Numbered from the stretch's first letter, positions 8,038-16,051 are shown. The stretch is 23,063 nucleotides of DNA from Micrococcales bacterium (GCA_024640585.1 JAHEEQ010000114.1:1-23063), one strand, 5' to 3'. Notes: generated by a model not told the origin, from the letters alone. Translations and numbers: made by a program.

Positions 8038-9025
8038 CGACCTTTTCAGCATTTTGAAATGGAGCTTTCCACATCAGGACCGTGTGGTCTGGGCCTATTA
8101 AATAAAACTCTTGGTCGCTCTCCCCAAGGAAATGCAAGATAGGTAGGCGCATTTTGTCGGCTACATGGCGAAGCGCTGTGGCGTCTTTGACCAAGACCGG
8201 CTCTGACAAAAAGTGGGGCCGTTCGTCTACTAAGAATAATCTGCCAGTCAATGCGATTAAGGATTTTTCAGGCTCGGGCCTTCCAATTCCATCAAACAAA
8301 TATTGAATGTACAACGCAAGCACAATTCCAACGGAAATCAAGCTCATGATCAAAACTTTTCCATCAGTAGCAAATAATTCACCAGCTGCGTAATGGAGTG
8401 TGGTTGCGATAACTGCCATCAAAAACGAAACGTATAGCGCTAGCAGCATGAACCGTTCAGGTTTCGTCCATTTATGCCAGTGCGATTCCTCATGTGCATG
8501 TGAAAGTGCATCTGCAAGTTCTGGTGCAATCCTTTTTCTGTGATAGATGAAAAACGGTAATACTGAAATAATCGAAACTATTCCCGCAAATCCATATGGA
8601 TTTAATTTGATCCAGGAAACAAGAGCTCCAACTTGTGGAATATGAAACCAAACTGAACCGTAAATATTTTGATTGTTTAAGACCCAAGGGTCAACCCAAG
8701 TGTTGTGGATACCTTTGGTTCGCCATCCCTCTTCCGCATTTCCAGAATAAAGTTCATGAACTACCAAGCGGCCATCTGCATTGAACACAACTTCTTGACC
8801 GATTGTGTATTCAGTTTGATAACGCGCAACAACTAAATCGCCTGTGATGTATCGAGGTTCCATGCTCACCCCGTTGACGATTGCGTAAGTAGCTGGTCCA
8901 AGCACTGCGCGCGGTGCAAACAAAATAAACCAAGCCAGGAAAAATCCAAGAGATATTGATAAACCAACGACCCGCCTTGCGCCACTATTTTCATGGTGGG
9001 CAAGACGGGCCATTGATTTAGTCAT
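8009..9025 (-). CDS. S26B (SipW-like) signal peptidase I with multi-TM C-terminal extension
   Basis: This 338-residue membrane protease has an N-terminal hydrophobic segment (about residues 19-37) and then the nucleophile motif NGVSMEP (Ser54). The general base is His90 in LVVHEL, not the lysine of LepB-type enzymes. TKGIHNTWVDPW gives Asp112, and YGSVWFHIPQVGALVSWI matches the last S26B motif. A Ser-His type is typical of SipW, archaeal and ER signal peptidases. Three more hydrophobic segments (about 145-160, 192-213 and 223-243) follow, then a soluble domain of about 90 residues that I do not recognise. It lies 12 bases after a small exported protein, its likely substrate. A general LepB would be expected elsewhere in the genome. 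Confidence 0.85.
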   Translation of the reverse strand: MTKSMARLAHHENSGARRVVGLSISLGFFLAWFILFAPRAVLGPATYAIVNGVSMEPRYITGDLVVARYQTEYTIGQEVVFNADGRLVVHELYSGNAEEGWRTKGIHNTWVDPWVLNNQNIYGSVWFHIPQVGALVSWIKLNPYGFAGIVSIISVLPFFIYHRKRIAPELADALSHAHEESHWHKWTKPERFMLLALYVSFLMAVIATTLHYAAGELFATDGKVLIMSLISVGIVLALYIQYLFDGIGRPEPEKSLIALTGRLFLVDERPHFLSEPVLVKDATALRHVADKMRLPILHFLGESDQEFYLIGPDHTVLMWKAPFQNAEKVENPQDLLTI

Positions 9026-9037
9026 GATGCAACTCAG

Positions 9038-9457
9038 CTACTCAACAGAGATGGAAAGTTGCTTCAATGGATTGGTTACTACGTTGTAAGGAGTACCCAA
9101 TGTGATTGAAGAAGTTGCATTTGAAGCGCCAGCAACGAATGCGTGGTTACCAGTCTGAGTGTATGCAGTTCCGCCAAGATCGCTAAGTACGACGGTTGCG
9201 GTTGTACCGATACATGTAGAAGATGCATTTACATCGCCAGTAAGTGTTACTCCGGTAATTGATTGATGAGTACCATCTGCATAAACATAAGCAATGTCGA
9301 GATTGTCAACACAACTTGTAGTTGTAACTGAAACGGATCCAGTATTTACAACGCCAACTGTGGTGCCACCGGTAAGGGTTCCCAAACCTGATGCGCCAGC
9401 AGCGGTTACTGCAAAGATTGAACTTGCAACAGCTAGGGCTAGAAGAATTCTTTTCAT
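9038..9457 (-). CDS. Small exported protein, putative SipW-type substrate
   Basis: This 139-residue protein begins MKRILLALAVASSIFAVTAA, a clear Sec signal peptide with Ala-rich cleavage options around residues 20-23. The mature part is rich in Gly, Thr, Val and Ser with few charges. It has only two cysteines (49 and 82), which could form one disulfide, and its composition predicts beta strands. Its position immediately before an S26B signal peptidase recalls TasA/CalY-like proteins processed by a dedicated SipW. I recognise no named domain and no sortase motif or C-terminal membrane anchor. A surface fibre subunit is possible but is inference. Confidence 0.75.
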   Translation of the reverse strand: MKRILLALAVASSIFAVTAAGASGLGTLTGGTTVGVVNTGSVSVTTTSCVDNLDIAYVYADGTHQSITGVTLTGDVNASSTCIGTTATVVLSDLGGTAYTQTGNHAFVAGASNATSSITLGTPYNVVTNPLKQLSISVE

Positions 9458-9484
9458 TTAAACCACCCCTAAAGTGTTTTATGT

Positions 9485-9498
9485 ATGCCGTTTGGCAT
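9485..9498 (-). other. Short hairpin in leader of the small exported protein gene
   Basis: ATGCC-4 bases-GGCAT forms a five-pair stem about 30 bases before the ATG at 9457. The rest of the 170-base gap (9458-9627) contains a perfect TTGACA on the minus strand (9540-9535), but no -10 box at proper spacing. It is AT-rich and otherwise unremarkable. Confidence 0.25.
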
Positions 9499-9627
9499 GC
9501 ACTAAAACTAGAACTCGGATGAGAGCAAAGTAAGTGTCAAAAGTCCTGTTTTCTATTAGAAATATCCAACAAGGACTGCCGGATTAGAAAGTTTCCTTGC
9601 ACAAAATCGCTACAAATGCGACAAAAA

Positions 9628-11292
9628 TTATCCGCGACCCTGCCAAACTGGTTCGTCACTTTCAAATACGGTTTTATCCGCTGAAAAAATTATGAAGCGA
9701 TCAAAGCTTTCGGCAAACCAACGGTCGTGTGTCACTGCAATGACTGTTCCCTCGAACCCATCCAAACCTTTTTGAAGTGCATCTGCGCTTGCTAGATCTA
9801 GATTGTCGGTAGGTTCGTCAAGCAATAGCAAAGTACAACCGCTCAATTCGAGTAGCAAGATTTGAAAACGTGCTTGTTGCCCACCAGAAAGTGTGTCGAA
9901 CTTTTGCTCCCCCGCATATGCAAGTTCGTATCTATCAAGTGCTCGCGCCGCTGGTTCTTGTGGCATACCAGATCTGCGCTCATCTCCTCGGTGCAGAATT
10001 TCTAGCAGCGTGCGACCTTGCAAGTCCGGGCGCACATGTGTTTGCGCAAACCAACCCGGGACAACGCGTGCGCCAAGTTTTGCATTGCCACTGTGCTTCA
10101 CAGTTTCGATTACTAAATCGCCGACTGGACGATGCTCCACTTCAGGATCGCTTCCACCAAGTGCAAGTAGTCGCAAGAAGTGAGACTTACCTGTTCCATT
10201 TCCACCAAGCACTGCGATGCGTTCGCCAAACCAGATTTCGCCATCGAATGGTTTAGTTAGATTTGTAAGTTCAAGTTGTTCGCAAACCACAGTGCGCTTT
10301 CCAGTTCTGCCACCTTTCAAACGCATTTTTACATTTTGTTCTATTGGAATCGCCTGCGGAGGACCGGCTTGTTCATACTTTTCTAGACGAGTGCAAGCTG
10401 CTCTGTACCTGGAAGACATTCCATCATTAAATGCAGCTTTGACTTTTAGAGTCTGCACTAAATCTTTAAGTTGTTGATGCTTTTCATCCCAACGAAGTTT
10501 CAATTCTTCAAGGCGTGCAAAGCGATCTCTTCTGGCTTCATGGAAAGTTCTAAAGCTTCCTCCATGCACCCAAACAGTGTTTCCAGCTACGCCGAGTTCG
10601 ACTGCAACAATGTGGGTTGCGGCAGCTGCAAGCAATTCACGGTCGTGGCTAATTAGCAAAACGGTTTTGGAAGATTCTTTCAGTTTATTCTCCAACCATC
10701 GTTTACCTGGCACATCAAGGTAGTTGTCTGGTTCGTCAAGCAGCAGTATTTCATCCGGTCCGCGAAATAAGGCCTCGAGCACCAATCGTTTTTGTTCGCC
10801 GCCAGAGAGGGTTCCAACATCTCGATATTCAACCTTCGAGAATTCATTGCCCATAGCCGCCATCGTGCAAACATCCCAAACAACTTCGATGTCATAGCCT
10901 CCGACTTCAGCCCAGTCCGAAATTGCTTGGGCATAGCGAACAGAATTGGATTCGTTGTCATCCTCCATCATTAGAAGTTCAGTCTCGGCCAACTCTTTTG
11001 CAGCATTTCGAATTCGCATTGGTGCAACTGTGAGTAACAGATCTCGCACTGTGCCATCAGTCATATGCCCGATGAACTGTGGCATTACCGCAACAGACCC
11101 ACTGCAAACTATTGAACCCTCGTGCGGTTGCCATTCACCTGAAACGAATTTCATCAAAGTGGATTTACCGCATCCATTTGCGCCGACAAGTGCCGCTACC
11201 GCACCGTCACCAACTCGAAAACTCACGTCGTCGAGAAGTACGCGACCATCAGGCAGTGAATAGGTGACATGTTGAACGTCGATGTGCGGCAT
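9628..11292 (-). CDS. ABC-F family ATPase (ribosome-associated, two ABC domains)
   Basis: This 554-residue cytosolic protein has two nucleotide-binding domains and no membrane segments. The first carries GANGCGKST (38-46), LSGGEQKRL and LLLDEPDNYLD. The second carries GGNGTGKSH, LSGGQQARFQ and LLLDEPTDNLD. The charged linker between them (about 245-330) is the ABC-F signature region. ABC-F proteins bind the ribosomal E site and either tune translation or protect against ribosome-targeting drugs. Sequence alone does not tell which applies here. Its ATG shares one base with the truA stop (TGATG), so it is coupled to the ribosomal gene unit. That context favours a housekeeping translation role over acquired resistance. 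Confidence 0.9.
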   Translation of the reverse strand: MPHIDVQHVTYSLPDGRVLLDDVSFRVGDGAVAALVGANGCGKSTLMKFVSGEWQPHEGSIVCSGSVAVMPQFIGHMTDGTVRDLLLTVAPMRIRNAAKELAETELLMMEDDNESNSVRYAQAISDWAEVGGYDIEVVWDVCTMAAMGNEFSKVEYRDVGTLSGGEQKRLVLEALFRGPDEILLLDEPDNYLDVPGKRWLENKLKESSKTVLLISHDRELLAAAATHIVAVELGVAGNTVWVHGGSFRTFHEARRDRFARLEELKLRWDEKHQQLKDLVQTLKVKAAFNDGMSSRYRAACTRLEKYEQAGPPQAIPIEQNVKMRLKGGRTGKRTVVCEQLELTNLTKPFDGEIWFGERIAVLGGNGTGKSHFLRLLALGGSDPEVEHRPVGDLVIETVKHSGNAKLGARVVPGWFAQTHVRPDLQGRTLLEILHRGDERRSGMPQEPAARALDRYELAYAGEQKFDTLSGGQQARFQILLLELSGCTLLLLDEPTDNLDLASADALQKGLDGFEGTVIAVTHDRWFAESFDRFIIFSADKTVFESDEPVWQGRG

Positions 11293-12158
11293 CAGTTTTC
11301 GACTTCAGAAGCGTCGCGACGCGCACGAGTTATTTCTTGCCGTGCCATGAGCTCATCATCATTTGGAAACATAATTTTCTCAAGTACCAAACCATGCGCG
11401 GGCATTGTTACTACTTCATCTTGACGTGCTTTTGTGTCCAAAACTTGTTTTGGGTAGTTGGAGTCGTATTTACCTTCTCCAACTGAAAGTACGCATCCGA
11501 CGATTGATCGCACCATTGAATAGCAAAATGCATCTGCTTCCAAAGTAGCCATCACGCCGAAATCTGTGTGGCGCCAATCAAATTGATTTAGTGTTCGAAT
11601 TGAAGTTCCAAATTGTGTTTTCTTACAAAAGGCAGTGAAGTCATTTAATCCAAGTAACTTTTCGCTCGCACGATTCATAGCCTCAATATCAAGATTGCGC
11701 CAAGTGGGAACTACGAAATTTCGAAACAAAGGTTCTGGCGCCCCATCACTAAATGAATATGAATATTTGCGCGCAATTGCTGCGAATCTCGCATCAAAAC
11801 CAAAAGGCGCTTGCACAAGATCCAAAATCCGCACATCGGCATCGAGAAGTCCATTGAGACTATATACAATTTTGCCGAAGTCTTCTTTTAAAACCGATTC
11901 TGGAACATCCGCGTGAATCACTTGTCCACGCGCGTGTACACCAGCATCGGTTCTACCACCAACAATTGTGTTGACCGGCTCTTTTAGATGAAATGCAATC
12001 TGCAGAGCTTTTTCAATTTCGCCTTGGACTGTTCGAAATTTCGGTTGCGATGCCCAACCAGCAAACATTGTTCCGTCATACGACAAATCCATGCGCAGAC
12101 GAATGAACCCCCTGCCCGGAAGGGCTGGGGGTTCATTGTGCATCAAGCTAATTTGCAT
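11292..12158 (-). CDS. truA: tRNA pseudouridine(38-40) synthase
   Basis: TruA isomerises uridines 38-40 in the anticodon arm of many tRNAs. It has 288 residues. The catalytic Asp71 lies in VGGRTDAGVHARGQ, and RLRMDLSYDGTMFAGWA marks the start of the fold. About 18 residues precede the usual family start; they are encoded by a very strong inverted repeat (12103-12136). The ATG at 12158 overlaps the rplQ stop (TAATG). An internal ATG at 12143 is an alternative start but lies at the foot of the same hairpin. Following rplQ is the normal actinobacterial position. Confidence 0.95.
   Translation of the reverse strand: MQISLMHNEPPALPGRGFIRLRMDLSYDGTMFAGWASQPKFRTVQGEIEKALQIAFHLKEPVNTIVGGRTDAGVHARGQVIHADVPESVLKEDFGKIVYSLNGLLDADVRILDLVQAPFGFDARFAAIARKYSYSFSDGAPEPLFRNFVVPTWRNLDIEAMNRASEKLLGLNDFTAFCKKTQFGTSIRTLNQFDWRHTDFGVMATLEADAFCYSMVRSIVGCVLSVGEGKYDSNYPKQVLDTKARQDEVVTMPAHGLVLEKIMFPNDDELMARQEITRARRDASEVEN
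12103..12136 (-). other. Strong inverted repeat inside the truA 5' coding region
   Basis: Ten perfect pairs (ATGAACCCCC with GGGGGTTCAT), one mismatch and four more GC pairs (GCCC with GGGC) enclose a four-base loop. The RNA of either strand would fold stably. On the plus strand the loop reads GGAA, a GNRA tetraloop. No U-run follows on either strand, so it is not a textbook intrinsic terminator. It begins 22 bases into truA and may reduce expression past rplQ or mark a processing site. Confidence 0.6.
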
Positions 12159-12733
12159 TATGCGTTAGGAGTTTCCTCATCGCCAGCAGCTTCTGCTACA
12201 GCTTCAACAACTTCTTCAGCTTCAACTGGTGCAGTTGCTTCTTCTGCTTCAACAACTGTCTCTTCAACAATCGCTTCTTCAGCAACTGGTGCTTCGACCT
12301 TTGGTTCAGCTTTCTTTGCTGGAGCTTTTGCAGCCTTCTTGGTTGCAGCAGTTGCTTGCGCAACAACTTGTTCAGCCAATGGTTCGCAAAGTTCAATTAC
12401 TGCCATTGGTGCGTTGTCGCCTGGGCGTGGGTTGATCTTGGTGATACGGGTGTATCCACCGTTGCGGTTTGCAAAACGTGGTCCGATTTCAGTGAACAAA
12501 ATGTGTAGAACACCTTTGTCACGAATCACTTTGCCAGCGTTACGACGAGCATGTAGATCTCCGCGCTTACCTTGGGTGATCAACTTCTCTGCGTATGGGC
12601 GCAAGCGCTTTGCTTTCGCTTCGGTTGTAGTGATACGACCATGTTGGAACAACTGAGTAGCAAGGTTTGCCAAAATCAATCGTTGGTGAGCTGGGCTTCC
12701 GCCAAGACGGGCACCTTTAGTAGGGGTAGGCAT
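12158..12733 (-). CDS. rplQ: 50S ribosomal protein L17 with acidic C-terminal tail
   Basis: L17 (bL17) lies near the peptide exit tunnel. The core spans residues 1 to about 118: [19 protein letters not shown], then [19 protein letters not shown], then RNGGYTRI near residue 90. A further 70 residues of Ala, Glu, Val and Lys follow, starting with a basic [13 protein letters not shown] stretch and ending almost wholly acidic. Such tails are common in Actinobacteria and are expected to be disordered. AGGAGATAAGAA precedes the ATG. It follows rpoA by 32 bases, and its stop shares a base with the truA start. Confidence 0.96.
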   Translation of the reverse strand: MPTPTKGARLGGSPAHQRLILANLATQLFQHGRITTTEAKAKRLRPYAEKLITQGKRGDLHARRNAGKVIRDKGVLHILFTEIGPRFANRNGGYTRITKINPRPGDNAPMAVIELCEPLAEQVVAQATAATKKAAKAPAKKAEPKVEAPVAEEAIVEETVVEAEEATAPVEAEEVVEAVAEAAGDEETPNA

Positions 12734-12765
12734 TTCTTATCTCCTTTATATAACGAGCCCACTAA

Positions 12766-13794
12766 TTAGTAGGACTCGTCCTCCACGAATGATTGATCTT
12801 CAGTGTCTTCAACATCGTCTTCCCATGTGTCTTCAACAACTGGACGGTTCCAACCTTCTGGGCTGTCCTTAAGTGAAAGACCAAGTGAAACTAGTTTCGC
12901 TTTAACTTCATCGATTGACTTTGCGCCGAAATTACGGATGTCCATCAAATCTGCTTCAGAACGAGAAAGAAGTTCGCCAACAGTGTGGACGCCTTCACGC
13001 TTTAGGCAGTTGTATGAACGAACAGTTAGATCCAATTGTTCGATTGGAGTTCCAAGTTGTTCTGATTGGTAAATGTCGCGAGATGAAGGTGGAAGTTCGA
13101 TTCCTTCTGCATTCTCATCAAGTTCTGCAGCGATGCCGAACAAGTTGACCAGAGTTTTTCCAGCAGATGCAAGTGCAGTGCGTGGAGTGATAACTTGCTT
13201 GGTTTCAACATCCAATTCAAGCTTGTCGAAGTCTGTGCGTTGTCCAACACGAGTGAACAAAACTTTGTAGGTGACTTTAAGAACTGGTGAATAGATTGAA
13301 TCAATCGGAATCACGCCAATTGCTTTGTCAGCATCATTGTTCTGTGCAGCAGAAACATAACCACGGCCAGCTTCAACCATGAAAGAAACGTTTAGGTTTC
13401 CTTGTGCATTCAAAGTAGCAAGGTGAAGTTCTGGGTTGTGAATTTCAACACCTGCTGGAACTTGAATGTCTCCAGCAGTCACAGCACCTGCACCTGATTT
13501 GCTCAAAGTGATGGTTACTGGTTCATCCATAGTTGATGAAACAACAATGTTTTTTACGTTAAGTACGAATTCGACAATGTCTTCGGTCATACCTGCAAGT
13601 GTGGCGAACTCGTGACGAGCGCCATCAACCTGGATTTGGGTTACTGCTGCACCTGGAATAGATGAAAGCAAAACACGACGCAAAGAGTTTCCGAGCGTGT
13701 ATCCGTAACCTGGTTCCAAAGGTGAAATCGTGAATCGTGAACGATTTTCTGAAATCACTTCTTCTTTAATTGTCGGATGAGTTGTAGATAACAT
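12766..13794 (-). CDS. rpoA: DNA-directed RNA polymerase alpha subunit
   Basis: Alpha dimerises to nucleate RNA polymerase assembly, and its C-terminal domain contacts UP elements and activators. All 342 residues are present. The N-terminal domain covers roughly residues 1-230 and includes [22 protein letters not shown]. The C-terminal domain (about 250-320) contains [20 protein letters not shown] and the helix-hairpin-helix [19 protein letters not shown] tail of about 25 acidic residues closes it. Its position between rpsD and rplQ is universal in the alpha operon. The 113-base gap upstream carries two hairpins. Confidence 0.98.
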   Translation of the reverse strand: MLSTTHPTIKEEVISENRSRFTISPLEPGYGYTLGNSLRRVLLSSIPGAAVTQIQVDGARHEFATLAGMTEDIVEFVLNVKNIVVSSTMDEPVTITLSKSGAGAVTAGDIQVPAGVEIHNPELHLATLNAQGNLNVSFMVEAGRGYVSAAQNNDADKAIGVIPIDSIYSPVLKVTYKVLFTRVGQRTDFDKLELDVETKQVITPRTALASAGKTLVNLFGIAAELDENAEGIELPPSSRDIYQSEQLGTPIEQLDLTVRSYNCLKREGVHTVGELLSRSEADLMDIRNFGAKSIDEVKAKLVSLGLSLKDSPEGWNRPVVEDTWEDDVEDTEDQSFVEDESY

Positions 13795-13844
13795 TTTTCC
13801 CTTTCAATGACGACCGCTATATGACGTCACGTTTGGACTACTAA

Positions 13845-13858
13845 ATCGCGTTTGCGAT
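13845..13858 (-). other. Short hairpin upstream of rpoA
   Basis: ATCGC-GTTT-GCGAT forms a five-pair stem with a four-base loop in the rpsD-rpoA gap. It lies 12 bases from the larger hairpin at 13870-13900. It is short, and its reality as a functional structure is uncertain. Confidence 0.3.
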
Positions 13859-13869
13859 CCAGTTGTGGT

Positions 13870-13900
13870 GTTTGCGCCAGAGAAAAACTCTGGCGCAAAC
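13870..13900 (-). other. Thirteen-pair perfect hairpin between rpsD and rpoA
   Basis: On the minus strand GTTTGCGCCAGAG pairs perfectly with CTCTGGCGCAAAC around a TTTTT loop. It starts eight bases after the rpsD stop. The bases that follow are CACCACAAC, not a U-run, so it is probably not an intrinsic terminator. A processing site, a stability element, or a target for S4 autoregulation of the operon are possible readings. Confidence 0.6.
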
Positions 13901-13907
13901 CGAAGTA

Positions 13908-14534
13908 TTACTTCGAGTACAACTCGACGATCAGCTGTTCTTGAACTGCTGTGTCGATTTGGGCGCGAACTGGCATGTTGTGAATCAAGATGCGTGAGCG
14001 GCTTGGAATAACTTCGATCCAAGCAGGAACTGGCTTTTCGCCATGTTCTGCACGTGCAACTTGGAATGGAATTGCTTCACGTGAGTCAGCAGCGATTTCG
14101 ATGATGTCACTTGGGCTAACGCGGAAAGATGGAATGTCCACTTTCTTGCCGTTAACTGTGAAGTGACCGTGACGAACTAACTGACGTGCCATGTCGCGGC
14201 TCTTTGCAAAACCTGCACGGAAAACAACGTTGTCCAAACGGGTTTCAAGAATCAGCAATAGGTTTTCACCAGTCTTGCCGGTCTTGCGATGTGCTTCTTC
14301 GTAGTAGCCACGGAATTGCTTTTCCAATACGCCATAAATACGTGCACACTTCTGCTTTTCGCGCTTTTGTAGCAAGTATTCAGATTCTTTTGTTCGGTTG
14401 CGACCGTGTTGTCCTGGTGGGTAAGGGCGCTTTTCAATTGGGCACTTACCTGAATCACACTTTGAACCTTTGAGGTACAACTTAGTTTTTTCGCGACGGC
14501 AACGCTTGCAGTCTGCTCCGGTATAACGAGCCAT
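13908..14534 (-). CDS. rpsD: 30S ribosomal protein S4, zinc-binding form
   Basis: S4 (uS4) is a primary 16S rRNA binder and, in several bacteria, the autogenous repressor of this operon. It has 208 residues. Four cysteines (Cys9, Cys12, Cys26, Cys31) in CKRC and CDSGKC make this the zinc-containing C+ paralogue type. The S4 RNA-binding domain follows, with RLDNVVFRAGFAKSRDMARQ and VRHGHFTVNGKKVDIPS. A good AGGAGATAAG ribosome-binding site precedes the ATG. rpsK lies just upstream and rpoA downstream. Confidence 0.97.
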   Translation of the reverse strand: MARYTGADCKRCRREKTKLYLKGSKCDSGKCPIEKRPYPPGQHGRNRTKESEYLLQKREKQKCARIYGVLEKQFRGYYEEAHRKTGKTGENLLLILETRLDNVVFRAGFAKSRDMARQLVRHGHFTVNGKKVDIPSFRVSPSDIIEIAADSREAIPFQVARAEHGEKPVPAWIEVIPSRSRILIHNMPVRAQIDTAVQEQLIVELYSK

Positions 14535-14554
14535 TTTCTTATCTCCTCAGGTTC

Positions 14555-14962
14555 TCAAACACGACGTCGTTTTGGTGGACGACATCCGTTGTGTGGGACA
14601 GGGGTAACGTCGGAGATAGAACCGACTTCAAGACCAGCGGCTTGTAGTGAACGAATTGCTGTTTCGCGGCCAGAACCTGGACCTTTTACGAAAACATCAA
14701 CACGCTTCATGCCGTGTTCCATTGCGCGACGAGCTGCAGCTTCAGCAGCCATTTGGGCTGCGTATGGGGTTGACTTACGTGAACCCTTGAAACCAACTTG
14801 TCCTGCAGATGACCACGAAATAACCGCACCAGTTGGATCTGTAATAGAAACAATGGTGTTGTTAAACGTGCTCTTAATGAATGCGGAACCAGCGGCCACA
14901 TTCTTACGTTCTTTGCGACGAAGCTTTTTAGCTCCAGCCGCCTTTGATGACTTTGGGGGCAT
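14555..14962 (-). CDS. rpsK: 30S ribosomal protein S11
   Basis: S11 (uS11) shapes the platform of the small subunit. It has 135 residues. The basic N-terminus ([10 protein letters not shown]) leads into [21 protein letters not shown]. It continues with [28 protein letters not shown], named here only in part, and ends in the invariant [16 protein letters not shown]. The gap to rpsD is 20 bases. It sits in the standard order between rpsM and rpsD. Confidence 0.97.
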   Translation of the reverse strand: MPPKSSKAAGAKKLRRKERKNVAAGSAFIKSTFNNTIVSITDPTGAVISWSSAGQVGFKGSRKSTPYAAQMAAEAAARRAMEHGMKRVDVFVKGPGSGRETAIRSLQAAGLEVGSISDVTPVPHNGCRPPKRRRV

Positions 14963-14988
14963 TTCTTTCTTTCGCTCCTGATGGATAG

Positions 14989-15007
14989 TGATCCTTCAAA
15001 GGGATCA
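14989..15007 (-). other. Small inverted repeat between rpsM and rpsK
   Basis: TGATCC and GGATCA form six perfect pairs around seven bases in the 51-base rpsM-rpsK gap. No U-run follows. It may be a weak intergenic hairpin like the ones in the neighbouring gaps. Support is structural only. Confidence 0.3.
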
Positions 15008-15013
15008 GGTCTA

Positions 15014-15391
15014 CTACTTAGTGACTTTCTTCTTGCCAGCCACTGTTTTCTTCGGGCCCTTGCGCGTACGTGCATTTGTACGTGTGCGCTGGCCGCGAAC
15101 AGGAAGACCGCGTCGGTGACGCAATCCCTGGTAGCAGCCGATCTCAACTTTGCGACGAATATCAGCAGCAACCTCACGGCGGAGGTCACCTTCAATTTTG
15201 AATGATGCTTCAATGTGATCGCGGAGCTGGATAACTTGCTCGTCAGTCAAATCTTTGACTCGAGTATTTGGATCGATGCCAGTCGCTGCCAAAGTTGCTT
15301 GTGCACTTGGACGACCAACACCATAGATGTAAGTGAGAGCGACTTCAACGCGCTTATCGCGTGGAAGATCGACACCAACAATACGTGCCAT
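15014..15391 (-). CDS. rpsM: 30S ribosomal protein S13
   Basis: S13 (uS13) forms head bridges to the large subunit and touches P-site tRNA. It has 125 residues. It opens [25 protein letters not shown], quoted here in part as VDLPRDKR and TYIYGVG. It carries the helix-two-turn-helix region and ends [17 protein letters not shown] followed by a Lys-rich tail. No strong Shine-Dalgarno is near the ATG. The 166-base gap upstream, after rpmJ, is folded into three tandem inverted repeats. Confidence 0.97.
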   Translation of the reverse strand: MARIVGVDLPRDKRVEVALTYIYGVGRPSAQATLAATGIDPNTRVKDLTDEQVIQLRDHIEASFKIEGDLRREVAADIRRKVEIGCYQGLRHRRGLPVRGQRTRTNARTRKGPKKTVAGKKKVTK

Positions 15392-15439
15392 TGGGCGGCT
15401 TCTTTCTCTTTGGTGAAGATTTCGGAAGCGATAATCGGT

Positions 15440-15510
15440 CTCATCCGCCCGGATGAGTCTCCAGTCTTCACGCTGGAGGTGGCGTCCAAACCTCTGGCCC
15501 GAGAGTTTGG
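15440..15510 (-). other. Three tandem hairpins between rpmJ and rpsM
   Basis: Three separate inverted repeats occupy 71 bases of the rpmJ-rpsM gap. CTCATCC/GGATGAG (15440-15457) has seven perfect pairs and a four-base loop. CTCCAG/CTGGAG (15459-15478) has six pairs. CCAAA-CTCT/AGAG-TTTGG (15486-15510) has nine pairs with one bulged base. None is followed by a U-run on the minus strand. The array precedes rpsM by about 50 bases and could be a ribosomal-protein leader or an RNase processing region. I do not recognise it as a known motif. Confidence 0.55.
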
Positions 15511-15557
15511 CTACGGATTAATCGCGTTGCTATTTAGTTGTGTTTAACGAAAAGGTT

Positions 15558-15671
15558 TTAGCCTTGACGTTGTTTGTGGCGAGGGTTCTCGCAAATGACC
15601 ATGACGTTACCGTGACGACGAATGACTTTGCACTTGTCGCACATCGGCTTCACGCTCGGTTGTACCTTCAT
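15558..15671 (-). CDS. rpmJ: 50S ribosomal protein L36
   Basis: L36 (bL36) is the smallest large-subunit protein. I translated 37 residues: [20 protein letters not shown], then [17 protein letters not shown]. The zinc ligands are Cys11, Cys14, Cys27 and His32, so this is the zinc-binding form. AGGAAAACC precedes the ATG. It lies 48 bases after infA, as expected. Confidence 0.97.
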   Translation of the reverse strand: MKVQPSVKPMCDKCKVIRRHGNVMVICENPRHKQRQG

Positions 15672-15719
15672 GGTTTTCCTTTTTCTTAAATCAACAAACG
15701 ATTGTCTGTTGAAACTTTT

Positions 15720-15941
15720 TTATTTGTAGCGGTAAACGATGCGACCGCGAGTCAAGTCGTATGGCGAAAGCTCTACAACAACTCGGTCACTTGGAAGAAT
15801 GCGAATGTAATGTTGACGCATCTTTCCGCTGATGTGTGCTAGCACCATATGTCCGTTATCAAGTTCCACTCTAAACATTGCGTTTGGCAATGCCTCAGTG
15901 ATTGTGCCTTCTAATTCGATGGCACCATCTTTTTTGGCCAT
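15720..15941 (-). CDS. infA: Translation initiation factor IF-1
   Basis: IF-1 is an OB-fold protein that occupies the ribosomal A site during initiation. The 73 residues match the family closely: [20 protein letters not shown], then [21 protein letters not shown], quoted in two parts, and ending [15 protein letters not shown] lies 11 bases before the ATG, a rather distant ribosome-binding site. It heads the run from infA to truA and has a 204-base upstream region with a promoter candidate, two hairpins and a copy of the shared boundary element. Confidence 0.98.
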   Translation of the reverse strand: MAKKDGAIELEGTITEALPNAMFRVELDNGHMVLAHISGKMRQHYIRILPSDRVVVELSPYDLTRGRIVYRYK

Positions 15942-15971
15942 AAAGGTGGCGGCTCCATATCAATCGTTTGT

Positions 15972-16016
15972 TTTTGCGCGCAAAATCTCGTCCAAATCCG
16001 AAGCCTTGGGGAAGGC
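15972..16016 (-). other. infA leader structures: palindrome and hairpin
   Basis: A perfect 14-base palindrome TTTTGCGCGCAAAA (15972-15985) lies about 30 bases before infA. Next to it GCCTT-GGGG-AAGGC (16003-16016) forms a five-pair hairpin. Both fall inside the transcript if the promoter at 16052-16081 is real. A regulatory or processing role is inference. Confidence 0.35.
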
Positions 16017-16051
16017 ACCAAAATGGTCAGGCTCAAGCGCGCCGAGGGCGA

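Noticed and set aside
9505..9540. Perfect TTGACA (9540-9535) as promoter of the small exported protein gene
   Set aside because: At 16-18 base spacing I find no -10 box; the nearest TAGTTT is 24 bases away. Left as an unsupported half-promoter.
9628..11292. ABC-F gene as an acquired antibiotic-resistance gene
   Set aside because: It is coupled by a one-base overlap to truA and its base use resembles its neighbours, so a housekeeping ribosome factor is more likely.
12229..12435. Leu/Gln-rich plus-strand frame opposite the rplQ tail
   Set aside because: It is the antisense reading of the low-complexity Ala/Glu tail of L17, so the apparent protein is a by-product of the repeats.
14589..14981. 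Long plus-strand open frame opposite rpsK, and similar plus-strand frames across the window
   Set aside because: All plus-strand frames are mirror images of well-recognised minus-strand genes, have unnatural composition and lack recognisable motifs or ribosome-binding sites.
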